The translations under genes and the position numbers were made by a program. The notes beneath the pieces are model-generated. The model did no database searches, was not told the DNA's origin, and was given only the letters and a program-made list of their open reading frames with translations. This document shows, piece after piece, positions 1 to 6,639 of a stretch of 42,929 nt of DNA; positions within the stretch are counted from its first letter, which is position 1; every line of letters begins with the position of its first letter. This stretch comes from a virus: positions 1 to 42,929 of the IMG/VR virus record IMGVR_UViG_3300031951_000376; one strand, written 5' to 3'.

Positions 1-54
1 CCAGCACTGTTTCTTACATATCAAAACGTATCAGATCTTCACAAAAATCATAAT

Positions 55-319
55 GTTCGAAAGTTCGGTTTTATTTCAATGGGTTTGGACAAAATCTAAA
101 ATTCCCTGTTTTTTCCCTGCGTCTCGCGGATTTCACCCAAATTTTGCCCTTTTATCTCGCCAACCCCAAAAACCGACCGAACTTTTAGAACTTTACGAAC
201 TTACCTTAAAATTCAAGCACTTACTCAAATTTTAAAAACCGAACACTTCAGAACATTAAGAACTTTACACACGTGCCCAACACGTTGAAATTTTAAATCT
301 AAAACCGAACTTAACGAAC
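55..319. repeat. AT-rich non-coding region with clustered GAAC repeats
   Basis: The first 350 bases hold no convincing gene. GAAC words occur in three groups with about 9-base spacing: positions 179, 188, 197; then 241, 251, 260; then 307, 316. Groups are about 62-66 bases apart and each starts with CCGAAC. AAAACCGAAC occurs at 235-244 and 301-310 and in reverse complement at 63-72; further GTTC words are at 55 and 63. Helically phased short repeats in AT-rich DNA resemble iterons of replication origins or binding arrays for a regulator. Which of these it is cannot be told from sequence alone. Confidence 0.5.
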
Positions 320-350
320 ATTATACTTTCCTACCATACTTTGCTAAACA

Positions 351-379
351 TTGACAAATCACGCATCCTGTGGTAAACT
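351..379 (+). promoter_or_regulatory. sigma70-like promoter of the first early operon
   Basis: TTGACA at 351-356 and TAAACT at 374-379 are separated by 17 bases, with a TGG just before the -10 that gives an extended -10 element. It lies upstream of the palindrome at 418 and of the gene at 465. The -35 is a perfect consensus, so early transcription by host RNA polymerase is likely. Confidence 0.75.
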
Positions 380-417
380 GTAATCTGTTGGCTGGGAAAA
401 GTAACAACCCGACAACA

Positions 418-439
418 TTGTTATACAGTGGTATAACAA
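418..439. promoter_or_regulatory. palindrome copy 1 (operator or RNA hairpin)
   Basis: TTGTTATAC-AGTG-GTATAACAA is a perfect inverted repeat with 9-base arms. It lies about 40 bases past the -10 of the promoter at 351-379 and 25 bases before the first gene. It is the first of five copies. The right arm also reads TGG-TATAAC, which could act as an extended -10 element. Confidence 0.75.
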
Positions 440-464
440 AATCACATAACCAACGAGGTGCATC

Positions 465-689
465 ATGTCAACTAACAAACCGCGAGGTCATACCGTTCGA
501 CACCAACGACGCGTTATATCCTCAGCCCAAAAGTCCGACCCACGTGCAGCGCGATACACAGACAACTTCAACGAAGCCATGAACCGCTGGCTTGCCGAGT
601 CAGTACTACATGAGTACGACGAGGGCGATGAAAAAGCTAGACAAGATTGGCGGTATAAGTTGTTAACAGAAGAAAAGATAAAGAGGTGA
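465..689 (+). CDS. hypothetical protein, 74 aa
   Basis: This is the first gene of the early operon. The ATG at 465 follows a GAGGTG ribosome site at 455-460. The product is basic at its N-terminus (several Arg and His in the first 30 residues) and mixed-charge helical after that, with no recognised motif. It sits downstream of a promoter and palindrome, as expected for an early host-directed phage protein, but no function can be assigned. Confidence 0.65.
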   Translation: MSTNKPRGHTVRHQRRVISSAQKSDPRAARYTDNFNEAMNRWLAESVLHEYDEGDEKARQDWRYKLLTEEKIKR

Positions 690-692
690 GTT

Positions 693-914
693 ATGGCACA
701 CAAATTTTTATGTACTGAATGTCTTTTTGCGCGTGTACCAGCAGCCAGAGCGCGTCGCTGTATCGACGAGAAGGTACGCATCACATGCGCCGAATGCGGA
801 GAAATGCTGGCAAGGAAAGTAAAACGGTGTGTGGTGAACATGAACAAAGTGGCTTACATGATGGTCACTGACTTAGAAACTTTGAAACAACTTAACCCAA
901 AGAGGACGACATGA
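693..914 (+). CDS. small Cys-rich (zinc-ribbon-like) protein, 73 aa
   Basis: The ATG at 693 follows GAGGTGAG three bases after the previous stop. The protein has Cys pairs at residues 7/10 and 32/35, plus Cys 23. Two CxxC knuckles about 22 residues apart are the usual layout of a zinc ribbon, so it probably binds zinc and perhaps nucleic acid or a protein partner. Its stop overlaps the next start. The family is unknown and the function is inference. Confidence 0.65.
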   Translation: MAHKFLCTECLFARVPAARARRCIDEKVRITCAECGEMLARKVKRCVVNMNKVAYMMVTDLETLKQLNPKRTT

Positions 915-1063
915 ACAATAGCATCTGGATAATATTAACAACAATCCTATCCTGCGTTATGGTCGGATGGGCACTCGATACCGATGGGCGATACCTGCAA
1001 CAGGCGACGCTAGTAATCGCGGGTTTGTTGGTCGGTATGCTTTTGGGTGAGGGTGAGAAATGA
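911..1063 (+). CDS. small membrane protein, 50 aa
   Basis: ATG at 911 overlaps the end of the preceding gene (ATGA-type). Translation gives 50 residues with two hydrophobic stretches, about residues 5-20 and 33-46, separated by a short polar loop with DTDGR. This suggests a two-pass inner-membrane protein. It ends in a second ATGA overlap. A holin-like or host-membrane role is possible but nothing specific supports it. Confidence 0.6.
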   Translation: MNNSIWIILTTILSCVMVGWALDTDGRYLQQATLVIAGLLVGMLLGEGEK

Positions 1064-1146
1064 ACTGGAAAAACTTTGAGCGTGGAACTATCTGCGTAAT
1101 CCGTTTGTTTAACGGTAAGCCAGAGGCGGAACTGTCAAATGCTTGA
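1060..1146 (+). CDS. micro-ORF, 28 aa
   Basis: ATG at 1060 overlaps the previous stop (ATGA), with GGGTGAG as a possible ribosome site. The 28-residue product begins MNWKNFERG and has no recognised motif. Its last codons overlap the -35 of the promoter at 1143. It may be a real coupled peptide or chance; the coupling is its only support. Confidence 0.4.
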   Translation: MNWKNFERGTICVIRLFNGKPEAELSNA

Positions 1147-1171
1147 CTTTGATAGCAAATAGTGTTATAAT
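1143..1171 (+). promoter_or_regulatory. sigma70-like promoter upstream of the 302-aa gene
   Basis: TTGACT (1143-1148) and TATAAT (1166-1171) are separated by exactly 17 bases. It is followed by a roughly 115-base leader that contains palindrome copy 2. It probably drives the genes from 1287 and perhaps the MoxR-like genes downstream. Confidence 0.8.
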
Positions 1172-1232
1172 GTGTCTTATAGTAGTAAAACGTAGTAGCA
1201 GTGGCAGCACAGTAATGCAGAGTAAATCGACG

Positions 1233-1252
1233 TGTTATACGACCGTATAACA
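1233..1252. promoter_or_regulatory. palindrome copy 2 (operator or RNA hairpin)
   Basis: TGTTATAC-GACC-GTATAACA has perfect 8-base arms. It lies about 60 bases downstream of the promoter at 1143-1171, within its predicted 5' leader, and 34 bases before the start at 1287. Confidence 0.75.
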
Positions 1253-1269
1253 ACTTAACAGCAACACAA

Positions 1270-1281
1270 ACTTATAGGTGA
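1270..1281 (+). promoter_or_regulatory. conserved leader ACTTATAGGTGA with ribosome site
   Basis: ACTTATAGGTGA ends six bases before the ATG at 1287. The same element (ACTTTATAGGTGA) precedes the genes at 2301 and 5216. AGGTGA is the ribosome site, and it decides for ATG 1287 over the GTG at 1278, which lies inside the site itself. Confidence 0.6.
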
Positions 1282-1286
1282 TTCAA

Positions 1287-2195
1287 ATGAACATTATGCA
1301 AATGACACTCGCAACTCCCGAAGTACAGTCCGTACCTTCTATCGCATCTAGTGCCATGTTCGTGGAACTCAGTATCTCCACATGGACAGGTCGCAAGCTA
1401 GACAAACGCGCCACCAAAGAAACAACCCAAGCCAACGGCGCGGATGATCGTGCTGGCTCATTCCACAAGAAACTATTGGGTGACTGCGCCGAACTTGATG
1501 CGATCCACAAGTTCGCTGGCAACGTGCGTACCTTCCACTACCACAGCACGATGCCGTGGTCTGACATGGGTATGCGTCTGCTACCGACAGCAGCGTACAT
1601 GGACTACCACAACGAGATCACGCGACTAGAGCAGGAGTTTCACCGCTTGGTCGGGGAGTTCTTGACAGCGTACCAGTGGGCACAGACTGAAGCACAGGTA
1701 AAGCTTGGTAACTTGTTCAGCACCGACGACTACCCGCTTGCCGACGTGCTGGCTGGTAAGTTCAAGTTCCGCTACGCCTACCAGATCATTCCAGATGCTG
1801 GCGACTTTCGTCTTAACGTAGCAAACGATGCGGCGACGTACCTGCAACAGCAGTACCAGCAGCACTACACGCAGCAGCTAACTAACGCGATGAACGACGT
1901 GTGGCAGCGCACGTATGACTCGCTTAAACACATGAGCGAGAAGCTTGACTATCCAGACAAGGATGACAAGTCAACACGTAAGATATTCCGCGACTCGCTC
2001 GTTGATAACGTCAAGGACATGATGAACTTGCTGATCAAGTTCAACATAACCAACGACGCCAAGATGGACAACATGCGTCTGGCTTTGGAAGATGCCATGT
2101 TCGGTGTATCGCCCGAAGCACTGCGCGAGGACGATGACTTCCGCGCCGAGACTAAGCGCAAGGTCGATGCCGTACTGTCAAACATGAAGTGGTAG
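1287..2195 (+). CDS. conserved phage protein of unknown function, 302 aa, in the MoxR-VWA gene set
   Basis: Start ATG 1287 is chosen from the AGGTGA at 1276-1281. The product is soluble, mostly helical and acidic near the C-terminus, without catalytic motifs I recognise. Glutamine-rich helical sequence lies around residues 180-200. Position and size resemble the DUF3150-type proteins that I recall beside AAA+/VWA genes in some phages, but the match is from memory and tentative. It is followed by a MoxR-like ATPase and a VWA-like metallopeptidase, so it may be the third partner or substrate adaptor of that chaperone set. It carries its own promoter, palindrome and leader. Confidence 0.75.
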   Translation: MNIMQMTLATPEVQSVPSIASSAMFVELSISTWTGRKLDKRATKETTQANGADDRAGSFHKKLLGDCAELDAIHKFAGNVRTFHYHSTMPWSDMGMRLLPTAAYMDYHNEITRLEQEFHRLVGEFLTAYQWAQTEAQVKLGNLFSTDDYPLADVLAGKFKFRYAYQIIPDAGDFRLNVANDAATYLQQQYQQHYTQQLTNAMNDVWQRTYDSLKHMSEKLDYPDKDDKSTRKIFRDSLVDNVKDMMNLLIKFNITNDAKMDNMRLALEDAMFGVSPEALREDDDFRAETKRKVDAVLSNMKW

Positions 2196-2207
2196 TAGCA
2201 AGTGGTG

Positions 2208-2233
2208 GGTTGTTATACGGTGGTATAACAACC
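2208..2233. promoter_or_regulatory. palindrome copy 3 (operator or RNA hairpin)
   Basis: GGTTGTTATAC-GGTG-GTATAACAACC is a perfect inverted repeat with 11-base arms in the gap between the 302-aa gene and the AAA+ gene. The outer GG/CC pair replaces the AA/TT pair of copy 4, so symmetry is kept while the bases change. The right arm with TGG-TATAAC could also serve as an extended -10. Confidence 0.75.
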
Positions 2234-2282
2234 TTCGATTCCCGTGGTGTATTTATATTTCTGTAGTTATTAACCCTCAATA

Positions 2283-2295
2283 ACTTTATAGGTGA
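2283..2295 (+). promoter_or_regulatory. conserved leader ACTTTATAGGTGA with ribosome site
   Basis: This is the second copy of the leader element, ending five bases before the ATG at 2301. It supplies the ribosome site AGGTGA and argues against the in-frame GTG at 2292, which falls inside it. Confidence 0.6.
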
Positions 2296-2300
2296 ATAGC

Positions 2301-3404
2301 ATGACAAACGTAGCCAAGCTTTACGAAGTATCAATCAATCAGTGCGCCAACATGATGCTGGCAAACCGTGGCCGTACTACCCTAGTGCAGGGTCACATGG
2401 GTTCAGGCAAGTCATCGATCCTGAAACTGTTGGGTAGTCGTCTGCCTAACCATGTCATGGTGTACTTCGACTGCACGACAAAGGACTTGGGTGACATGGC
2501 CCTGCCTGTACTGCAACACGTTGATCGTGATGGGTGTGTGCGGTTCATACCTAACGAAGAACTGGGTATTCACTTGGGCAAGCCTGTGATCGTGATGATC
2601 GACGAGTACGGCAAAGCTAACCCTTCCGTCAAGAATGCACTGTTGCGCTTCATGTTAGAGCGTGAGTTCGCAGGTCACAAGCTTCATCCTGACAGCGTAA
2701 TCTTTGCGACTACTAATCTCGGGGCTGAGGGCGTAGGTGACTTGCTGCCGCCACATGCACGTAACCGCATCACTGTATTGCGTATGCGTAACAGCACGAC
2801 CGAAGAGTGGGTAGAGAACTTTGCTATCCCCAATGGCATTGACCCTGTGATGATTGCGTTCGTACTGGATGATCGGTACAAGCACGACTTGTCTGCTAAG
2901 TTCGACGAGGTGGAAGATCCTAAGACTAACGAGTATATCTACCACCCCAAAGACAAGGGGCGCGAAGCATTTTTTACATGGCGTTCGTGCCATGCGGCAA
3001 GCGATTGGCTGAAGGTACGTGATCAGTTGTCAACACATGAGTTGACCGCAGCGTTGATCGGTACGATAGGCGGCAAGGCTGCTGCTGAGTTGGCTGCGTT
3101 TGTTGCAGTGGGTGATCAGTTGCCAAGCTTGGAATCCATTAAGAAAACACCGCTTACTGCTGAAGTGCCGACAGCTCCAGTGGCTTGCAGTATGGTGGTC
3201 TATCGCACGTTGTCATGTATCGAGCGTAGTTGGATGGATTCATGGATGGACTACCTTGCACGTCTGCCGCGTGAGTTGCAGGTTATGTTCGCCATGCAGG
3301 TACGTAAGAACAGCTACGCCAAGCGTGACGAGGTAATGAGCAATGCCAAGTTCACCAAGTGGTGCTTGGACAATAACTTCATCGCTGTCACTGATAAGAA
3401 ATAA
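2301..3404 (+). CDS. MoxR-like AAA+ ATPase, 367 aa
   Basis: An AAA+ ATPase of the MoxR/CobS type. Walker A is G31-H-M-G-S-G-K37-S38; Walker B is VIVMIDEYGKA with D101 and E102; a sensor-1 region VIFATTNLGA lies at 133-142 and is followed by ARNR (153-156) as a candidate arginine finger. In this family the ATPase remodels protein complexes together with a VWA-domain partner. The next gene encodes exactly such a partner, 10 bases downstream. Start ATG 2301 is set by the AGGTGA leader. The client in the infected cell is unknown; the N-terminal AAA+ assignment is secure, the C-terminal third (about 230-367) is not recognised. Confidence 0.88.
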   Translation: MTNVAKLYEVSINQCANMMLANRGRTTLVQGHMGSGKSSILKLLGSRLPNHVMVYFDCTTKDLGDMALPVLQHVDRDGCVRFIPNEELGIHLGKPVIVMIDEYGKANPSVKNALLRFMLEREFAGHKLHPDSVIFATTNLGAEGVGDLLPPHARNRITVLRMRNSTTEEWVENFAIPNGIDPVMIAFVLDDRYKHDLSAKFDEVEDPKTNEYIYHPKDKGREAFFTWRSCHAASDWLKVRDQLSTHELTAALIGTIGGKAAAELAAFVAVGDQLPSLESIKKTPLTAEVPTAPVACSMVVYRTLSCIERSWMDSWMDYLARLPRELQVMFAMQVRKNSYAKRDEVMSNAKFTKWCLDNNFIAVTDKK

Positions 3405-3414
3405 GGGGATCGAC

Positions 3415-4602
3415 ATGCTAATGATCGGTAAAGAAATTAGTCCGCGTGATCGCGTACTGAAGGGCGTGGCTGCAATCATGGGCAACAATGATTACGACGG
3501 TATCAATGGCTTGTTAATGATTGGTGACCATACTGTTGTCAGTGCCGGTAACCCGAAGGGTATACGTACTGCTGCAACTAATGGCAAGCATACGTGGTAT
3601 CTGGACGACTTTGTTGCGCAGCTAAACGATGCAGAGTTGCGGTTCCTTATCCTGCATGAGGTATTCCACATACTACTGAAACACCTTAGTACGTATGACT
3701 ACCTGCACAAGCTAGATGCGGATAGGTGCAACCGTGCCTGTGACTACGTGATCAACGGTATGTTGATTGACTACGACGCGGGTAAGGGTTTCATCACTAT
3801 GCCTAAGATGGGGCTGTACGATCCCAAGTACAAAGGCATGGACGCGGATGCTGTGTTCAAGTTGTTAGCCAGTGATGACAATGGTGGCGGCGGTGGTGGC
3901 GGGTCTATCGATGACCATGATTGGGATGGTGCTGAAGAGATGACCGAAGCCGAGCAGGTAGAACTCGAACAGGCTATTGACCAAGCATTGCGTCAGGGTG
4001 CGTTACTCGCAGGTAAGAATGGGTCGGGCGGTGCGCGTCTGATCGAGGACTTGCTTGCGAGTAAGGTGGACTACAAGGCTGCCTTGCGTGAGTGGGTATG
4101 TGATACGTGCGCAGGTAATGATTACTCGACATGGACTCGCCCCAACCGTAGGTATCTATCGCATAACATGGTAATGCCAAGTGGCGTGTCCGAAGTTGTC
4201 GGTGAACTTGTTATCGGTAACGACATGTCAGGTTCTATCGGTGCGCGTGAGGTGGCACAGATACTGGGCGAGGTGGCAAACATTGCTGACTCTGTTAATC
4301 CGTCTGGCATTCGTCTGCTGTACTGGGACACGGCTGTGTGCGGTGACGAGTACTACGAGCAAGGGGACTATCAGAACATGTTGCAGTCTACTAAACCTGT
4401 GGGCGGTGGTGGCACTGACGTGCGCTGTGTGTCTGACTACCTGCGTGACAAGGCTATAACTCCGCAAGGTGTAATCATCATTACCGATGGCTACTTGGGT
4501 GGCGATTGGGGTGATTGGTCTGTGCCTACCCTGTGGGTGATAGTGGGCAACCCGCACACGACCGCTCCGTTCGGGCATACCGTGCATGTGGAAATAGACT
4601 AA
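3415..4602 (+). CDS. putative metallopeptidase / VWA-like protein (DUF2201 type), 395 aa
   Basis: The N-terminal part has a zinc-type HEVFH motif (residues 81-85), then H90 and the NRACDYVIN segment (106-114), the usual layout of the DUF2201 putative metallopeptidase domain. A Gly/Asp-rich linker (about 154-172) and an acidic helical stretch follow. The C-terminal part is VWA-like, with a MIDAS motif DMSGS (270-274), GGGTD (331-335) and ITDG (356-359). In this family such proteins pair with MoxR AAA+ ATPases, and the ATPase is immediately upstream. ATG 3415 follows AAGGGGAT. The metal sites look intact, so metal-dependent adhesion to a client, and possibly proteolysis, is plausible. Confidence 0.88.
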   Translation: MLMIGKEISPRDRVLKGVAAIMGNNDYDGINGLLMIGDHTVVSAGNPKGIRTAATNGKHTWYLDDFVAQLNDAELRFLILHEVFHILLKHLSTYDYLHKLDADRCNRACDYVINGMLIDYDAGKGFITMPKMGLYDPKYKGMDADAVFKLLASDDNGGGGGGGSIDDHDWDGAEEMTEAEQVELEQAIDQALRQGALLAGKNGSGGARLIEDLLASKVDYKAALREWVCDTCAGNDYSTWTRPNRRYLSHNMVMPSGVSEVVGELVIGNDMSGSIGAREVAQILGEVANIADSVNPSGIRLLYWDTAVCGDEYYEQGDYQNMLQSTKPVGGGGTDVRCVSDYLRDKAITPQGVIIITDGYLGGDWGDWSVPTLWVIVGNPHTTAPFGHTVHVEID

Positions 4603-4626
4603 TTGTTATACGGCGGTATAACAATT
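4601..4626. promoter_or_regulatory. palindrome copy 4 (operator or RNA hairpin)
   Basis: AATTGTTATAC-GGCG-GTATAACAATT has perfect 11-base arms. It begins at the stop codon region of the VWA-like gene and precedes the next gene group by about 40 bases. A TTTT follows closely, but the stem is too AT-rich for a typical intrinsic terminator. Confidence 0.75.
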
Positions 4627-4667
4627 TTACAGAACTTAACTGAAACCAGTGACTAGGGAGATACGAC

Positions 4668-4856
4668 ATGAAAACATTAGATGAAATTAAAGAACGCGCA
4701 CAAGCTATAGCTGAGATGCACTTTTATGCTGACCTTGATGACAATACACTATGGGAACCGTTCGAGAACTATAACGACGAATGGATAGCAAAAGAAATTG
4801 AAAACATGGCAGATATGCTCACGCGCAATATGCTTTGGGCGCAAGGGGAGAAATGA
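4668..4856 (+). CDS. hypothetical acidic protein, 62 aa
   Basis: ATG 4668 follows AGGGAGATACGAC. The short product is acidic and mostly helical, with no motif. It is the first gene after palindrome copy 4 and is followed one base after its stop by the next start. No function is assigned. Confidence 0.65.
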   Translation: MKTLDEIKERAQAIAEMHFYADLDDNTLWEPFENYNDEWIAKEIENMADMLTRNMLWAQGEK

Positions 4857-4857
4857 C

Positions 4858-5046
4858 ATGATCGACGATACAAACTTAGCGCAGTGCCAGTACTGCAAGG
4901 TTGTTATTAACTGGGAAGATGTTGAGTACGTAGGTGATCCGTATTGCAGCGATGGTACGGTGACACGATGCGCTGAATGTAACGAAGGCGAGAGCTTTAA
5001 TAACTACAAGGGAGACAAGCATGATTCCGCGTTATCGCAAGTATAA
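4858..5046 (+). CDS. small Cys-rich (zinc-ribbon-like) protein, 62 aa
   Basis: The start ATG 4858 uses the GGGGAG at the end of the upstream gene; an in-frame upstream ATG at 4798 would overlap that gene and lacks a site. Cys residues at 10/13 and 38/41, with Cys 30, form two CxxC knuckles typical of a zinc ribbon. It probably binds zinc and nucleic acid or a protein. It resembles the product of the gene at 693 in cysteine layout only. Confidence 0.65.
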   Translation: MIDDTNLAQCQYCKVVINWEDVEYVGDPYCSDGTVTRCAECNEGESFNNYKGDKHDSALSQV

Positions 5047-5122
5047 CGTACACCATCGAAGTGTATACGCACGATTGCTTCGCCATTTAAAATTTGTTCG
5101 GGGAGCTAAACATGGACATTGA
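5021..5122 (+). CDS. small basic ORF, 33 aa
   Basis: The ATG at 5021 lies inside the end of the preceding gene, seven bases after AAGGGAGA. Translation gives a strongly basic 33-residue peptide (MIPRYRKYNVHHRS...) that overlaps the next start. A good ribosome site and chain overlap support it; small size and unknown family count against it. A nucleic-acid-binding role would fit the charge but is a guess. Confidence 0.45.
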   Translation: MIPRYRKYNVHHRSVYARLLRHLKFVRGAKHGH

Positions 5123-5183
5123 TGATTGGATGATGGTATTTTATATCTGTTGCATAGTAGTGCTGTTCATAATTGGTATTTAA
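5112..5183 (+). CDS. single-pass membrane micro-protein, 23 aa
   Basis: ATG 5112 follows CGGGGAGCT. The peptide MDIDDWMMVF... has an acidic N-terminus and one hydrophobic stretch (about residues 7-23) running to the C-terminus. The composition is that of a small membrane peptide, and the strong ribosome site supports translation. Confidence 0.5.
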   Translation: MDIDDWMMVFYICCIVVLFIIGI

Positions 5184-5197
5184 TTTAACTACACATA

Positions 5198-5210
5198 ACT
5201 TTATAGGTGA
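5198..5210 (+). promoter_or_regulatory. conserved leader ACTTTATAGGTGA with ribosome site
   Basis: This is the third copy of the leader element, identical over 13 bases to the copy at 2283-2295 and ending five bases before ATG 5216. There is no palindrome just upstream of this copy. Confidence 0.6.
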
Positions 5211-5215
5211 AAACT

Positions 5216-6145
5216 ATGTCAAGCTATTCGCACATACCCACAGCAGCAATGGGCAAACTCGAAGTGCCGCAGATGGTAGAGGAGGGCATACCACGCGTCG
5301 ATGGTATTCCCATGTCGCATTCGCTGCATGAGTTCTGTACTGAACTGCGCAAGAAGTTCCCGAAAGTAAAGTTCCATGCAAATTCGGACTACAACAAAAT
5401 AAACAGAAACACATTGATGGTGTCTGACGTTCTGGTATACACGGACGATTGTGACTATGTGATAGGACGCATAGGCTATGGCAACAGTTACGCTATGGGT
5501 TCTGATGAGTCGGTGTTCATGGTCGAGAGCCGCAAGATACAAAATGAGAAGTACGCCGAGTATCGTGATCAATACTTTCGTGTGTTTACAAAAGATATTA
5601 ACAAGGCACTGAAAAATGCGCAGCGGTATCTGCTACCGTATTCATCTGCCGAGTTACTAACAACAACATACGGTACGTTTAAAAACGCGTTGGAAACTAG
5701 GCGGTATGTCGCAGACCGAGAGTTTGATCAGGCCATTGGTCGCGTTTCTCCGAGCGTCATACTGGGTGCAGAGATAGAAGCGTTATTCAGTAAGGGCGTG
5801 GAGTTCACTACTTCTGACTTCCAGCTACACGTGCAGGAGATTGTCGATAAGTACCGCCGTCGCCAGCAGGTGTTTCGTAAGGATAACCGCTCGTACTTTA
5901 TTACTTTGCGCGTATTGGGTGACAATCAGGTAGCGGAGATTGCTACGTGTAAAGACCCTAAAGGTAGTAATCCAAAGCTGCATGACTTCTACGACGAGCC
6001 GAGCAAAACTGTACGCGTGGATAGTTTGCCTGAAGATATTACTGCGAAGATTGCTACGTTGATGTTGGTTGACGTAAGTGAGCATATCGAAGGTGTAGGT
6101 CTACGTGCAAGTACTCGTTCATTCTGGATTGAAAGGGGCGCGTGA
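5216..6145 (+). CDS. hypothetical protein, 309 aa, with C-terminal motif shared with the next gene
   Basis: The start ATG 5216 is set by the AGGTGA leader. The protein is soluble with mixed alpha/beta character and a basic middle (RRRQQ near residue 227). I do not recognise the family. Its last 45 or so residues contain SLPEDITAKIATLMLVD, a GVG and a final FWI, which line up with the end of the neighbouring product: SVDELPEWMKLKLATLMLLD, GVG and YWI. The two genes therefore share a C-terminal module. The stop overlaps the next start (TGATG), so the two are translationally coupled. Confidence 0.7.
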   Translation: MSSYSHIPTAAMGKLEVPQMVEEGIPRVDGIPMSHSLHEFCTELRKKFPKVKFHANSDYNKINRNTLMVSDVLVYTDDCDYVIGRIGYGNSYAMGSDESVFMVESRKIQNEKYAEYRDQYFRVFTKDINKALKNAQRYLLPYSSAELLTTTYGTFKNALETRRYVADREFDQAIGRVSPSVILGAEIEALFSKGVEFTTSDFQLHVQEIVDKYRRRQQVFRKDNRSYFITLRVLGDNQVAEIATCKDPKGSNPKLHDFYDEPSKTVRVDSLPEDITAKIATLMLVDVSEHIEGVGLRASTRSFWIERGA

Positions 6146-6639
6146 TGGAAGAAGTACCGATTGAAGACGTACAAACAAGAGTGCGCAAGACTAATGCAAA
6201 CTGGAAACGCAGCACTGCGATGGAGAGGGGCGTGAGAAACGGATCGTTCGACGTGATTAGTTCAATCGAGATCATTGTAACCAATGATTTATTTACGGAT
6301 GATCTTCAGGTTATCCGCACACCATTAGACGTTATAGAAGCGCAAATTACTATGGCACTAGACATACCAACAATAAGACTATTGATTAGTCCTGATGGAT
6401 TGGTAAATACAATGACGTGGCCTATTCAATCTGGTATGGTTACCGAGTGTACGTATGACAGCGTAGACGAACTACCTGAATGGATGAAGTTAAAACTTGC
6501 GACGTTGATGTTACTTGATGCAAACGAGCCTAACAAAAAAGACGTAGTAGGAGTCGGTAGGCGCATCAGTGAAAACGTTTATTGGATATACCTAGATGGC
6601 AGCGACACCGGAAAAGAAAGTGAAGGTCAAAGTACGTAA
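6145..6639 (+). CDS. hypothetical protein, 164 aa, C-terminal module shared with upstream gene
   Basis: ATG 6145 overlaps the previous stop as TGATG, after AAAGGGGCG. The C-terminal 50 residues repeat the pattern of the upstream product (ATLMLLD, GVG, YWI); the N-terminal part is different. That fits a shortened paralog or a partner with a shared interaction module. The family is unknown. Its end overlaps the nuclease gene by 44 bases in another frame. Confidence 0.65.
   Translation: MEEVPIEDVQTRVRKTNANWKRSTAMERGVRNGSFDVISSIEIIVTNDLFTDDLQVIRTPLDVIEAQITMALDIPTIRLLISPDGLVNTMTWPIQSGMVTECTYDSVDELPEWMKLKLATLMLLDANEPNKKDVVGVGRRISENVYWIYLDGSDTGKESEGQST

Noticed and set aside
53-235. 60-codon plus-strand frame at the left end
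   Set aside because: It lies in AT-rich repeat DNA, has no ribosome site, and its composition follows the GAAC repeats rather than a protein.
370-582. 70-codon frame across the first palindrome
   Set aside because: It would run through the palindrome and overlap the gene at 465, which has a proper ribosome site; this frame has none.
4601-4640. palindrome copy 4 as an intrinsic terminator
   Set aside because: The stem is AT-rich with only a short TTTT, and four other copies lack a T run, so termination is not the common function.
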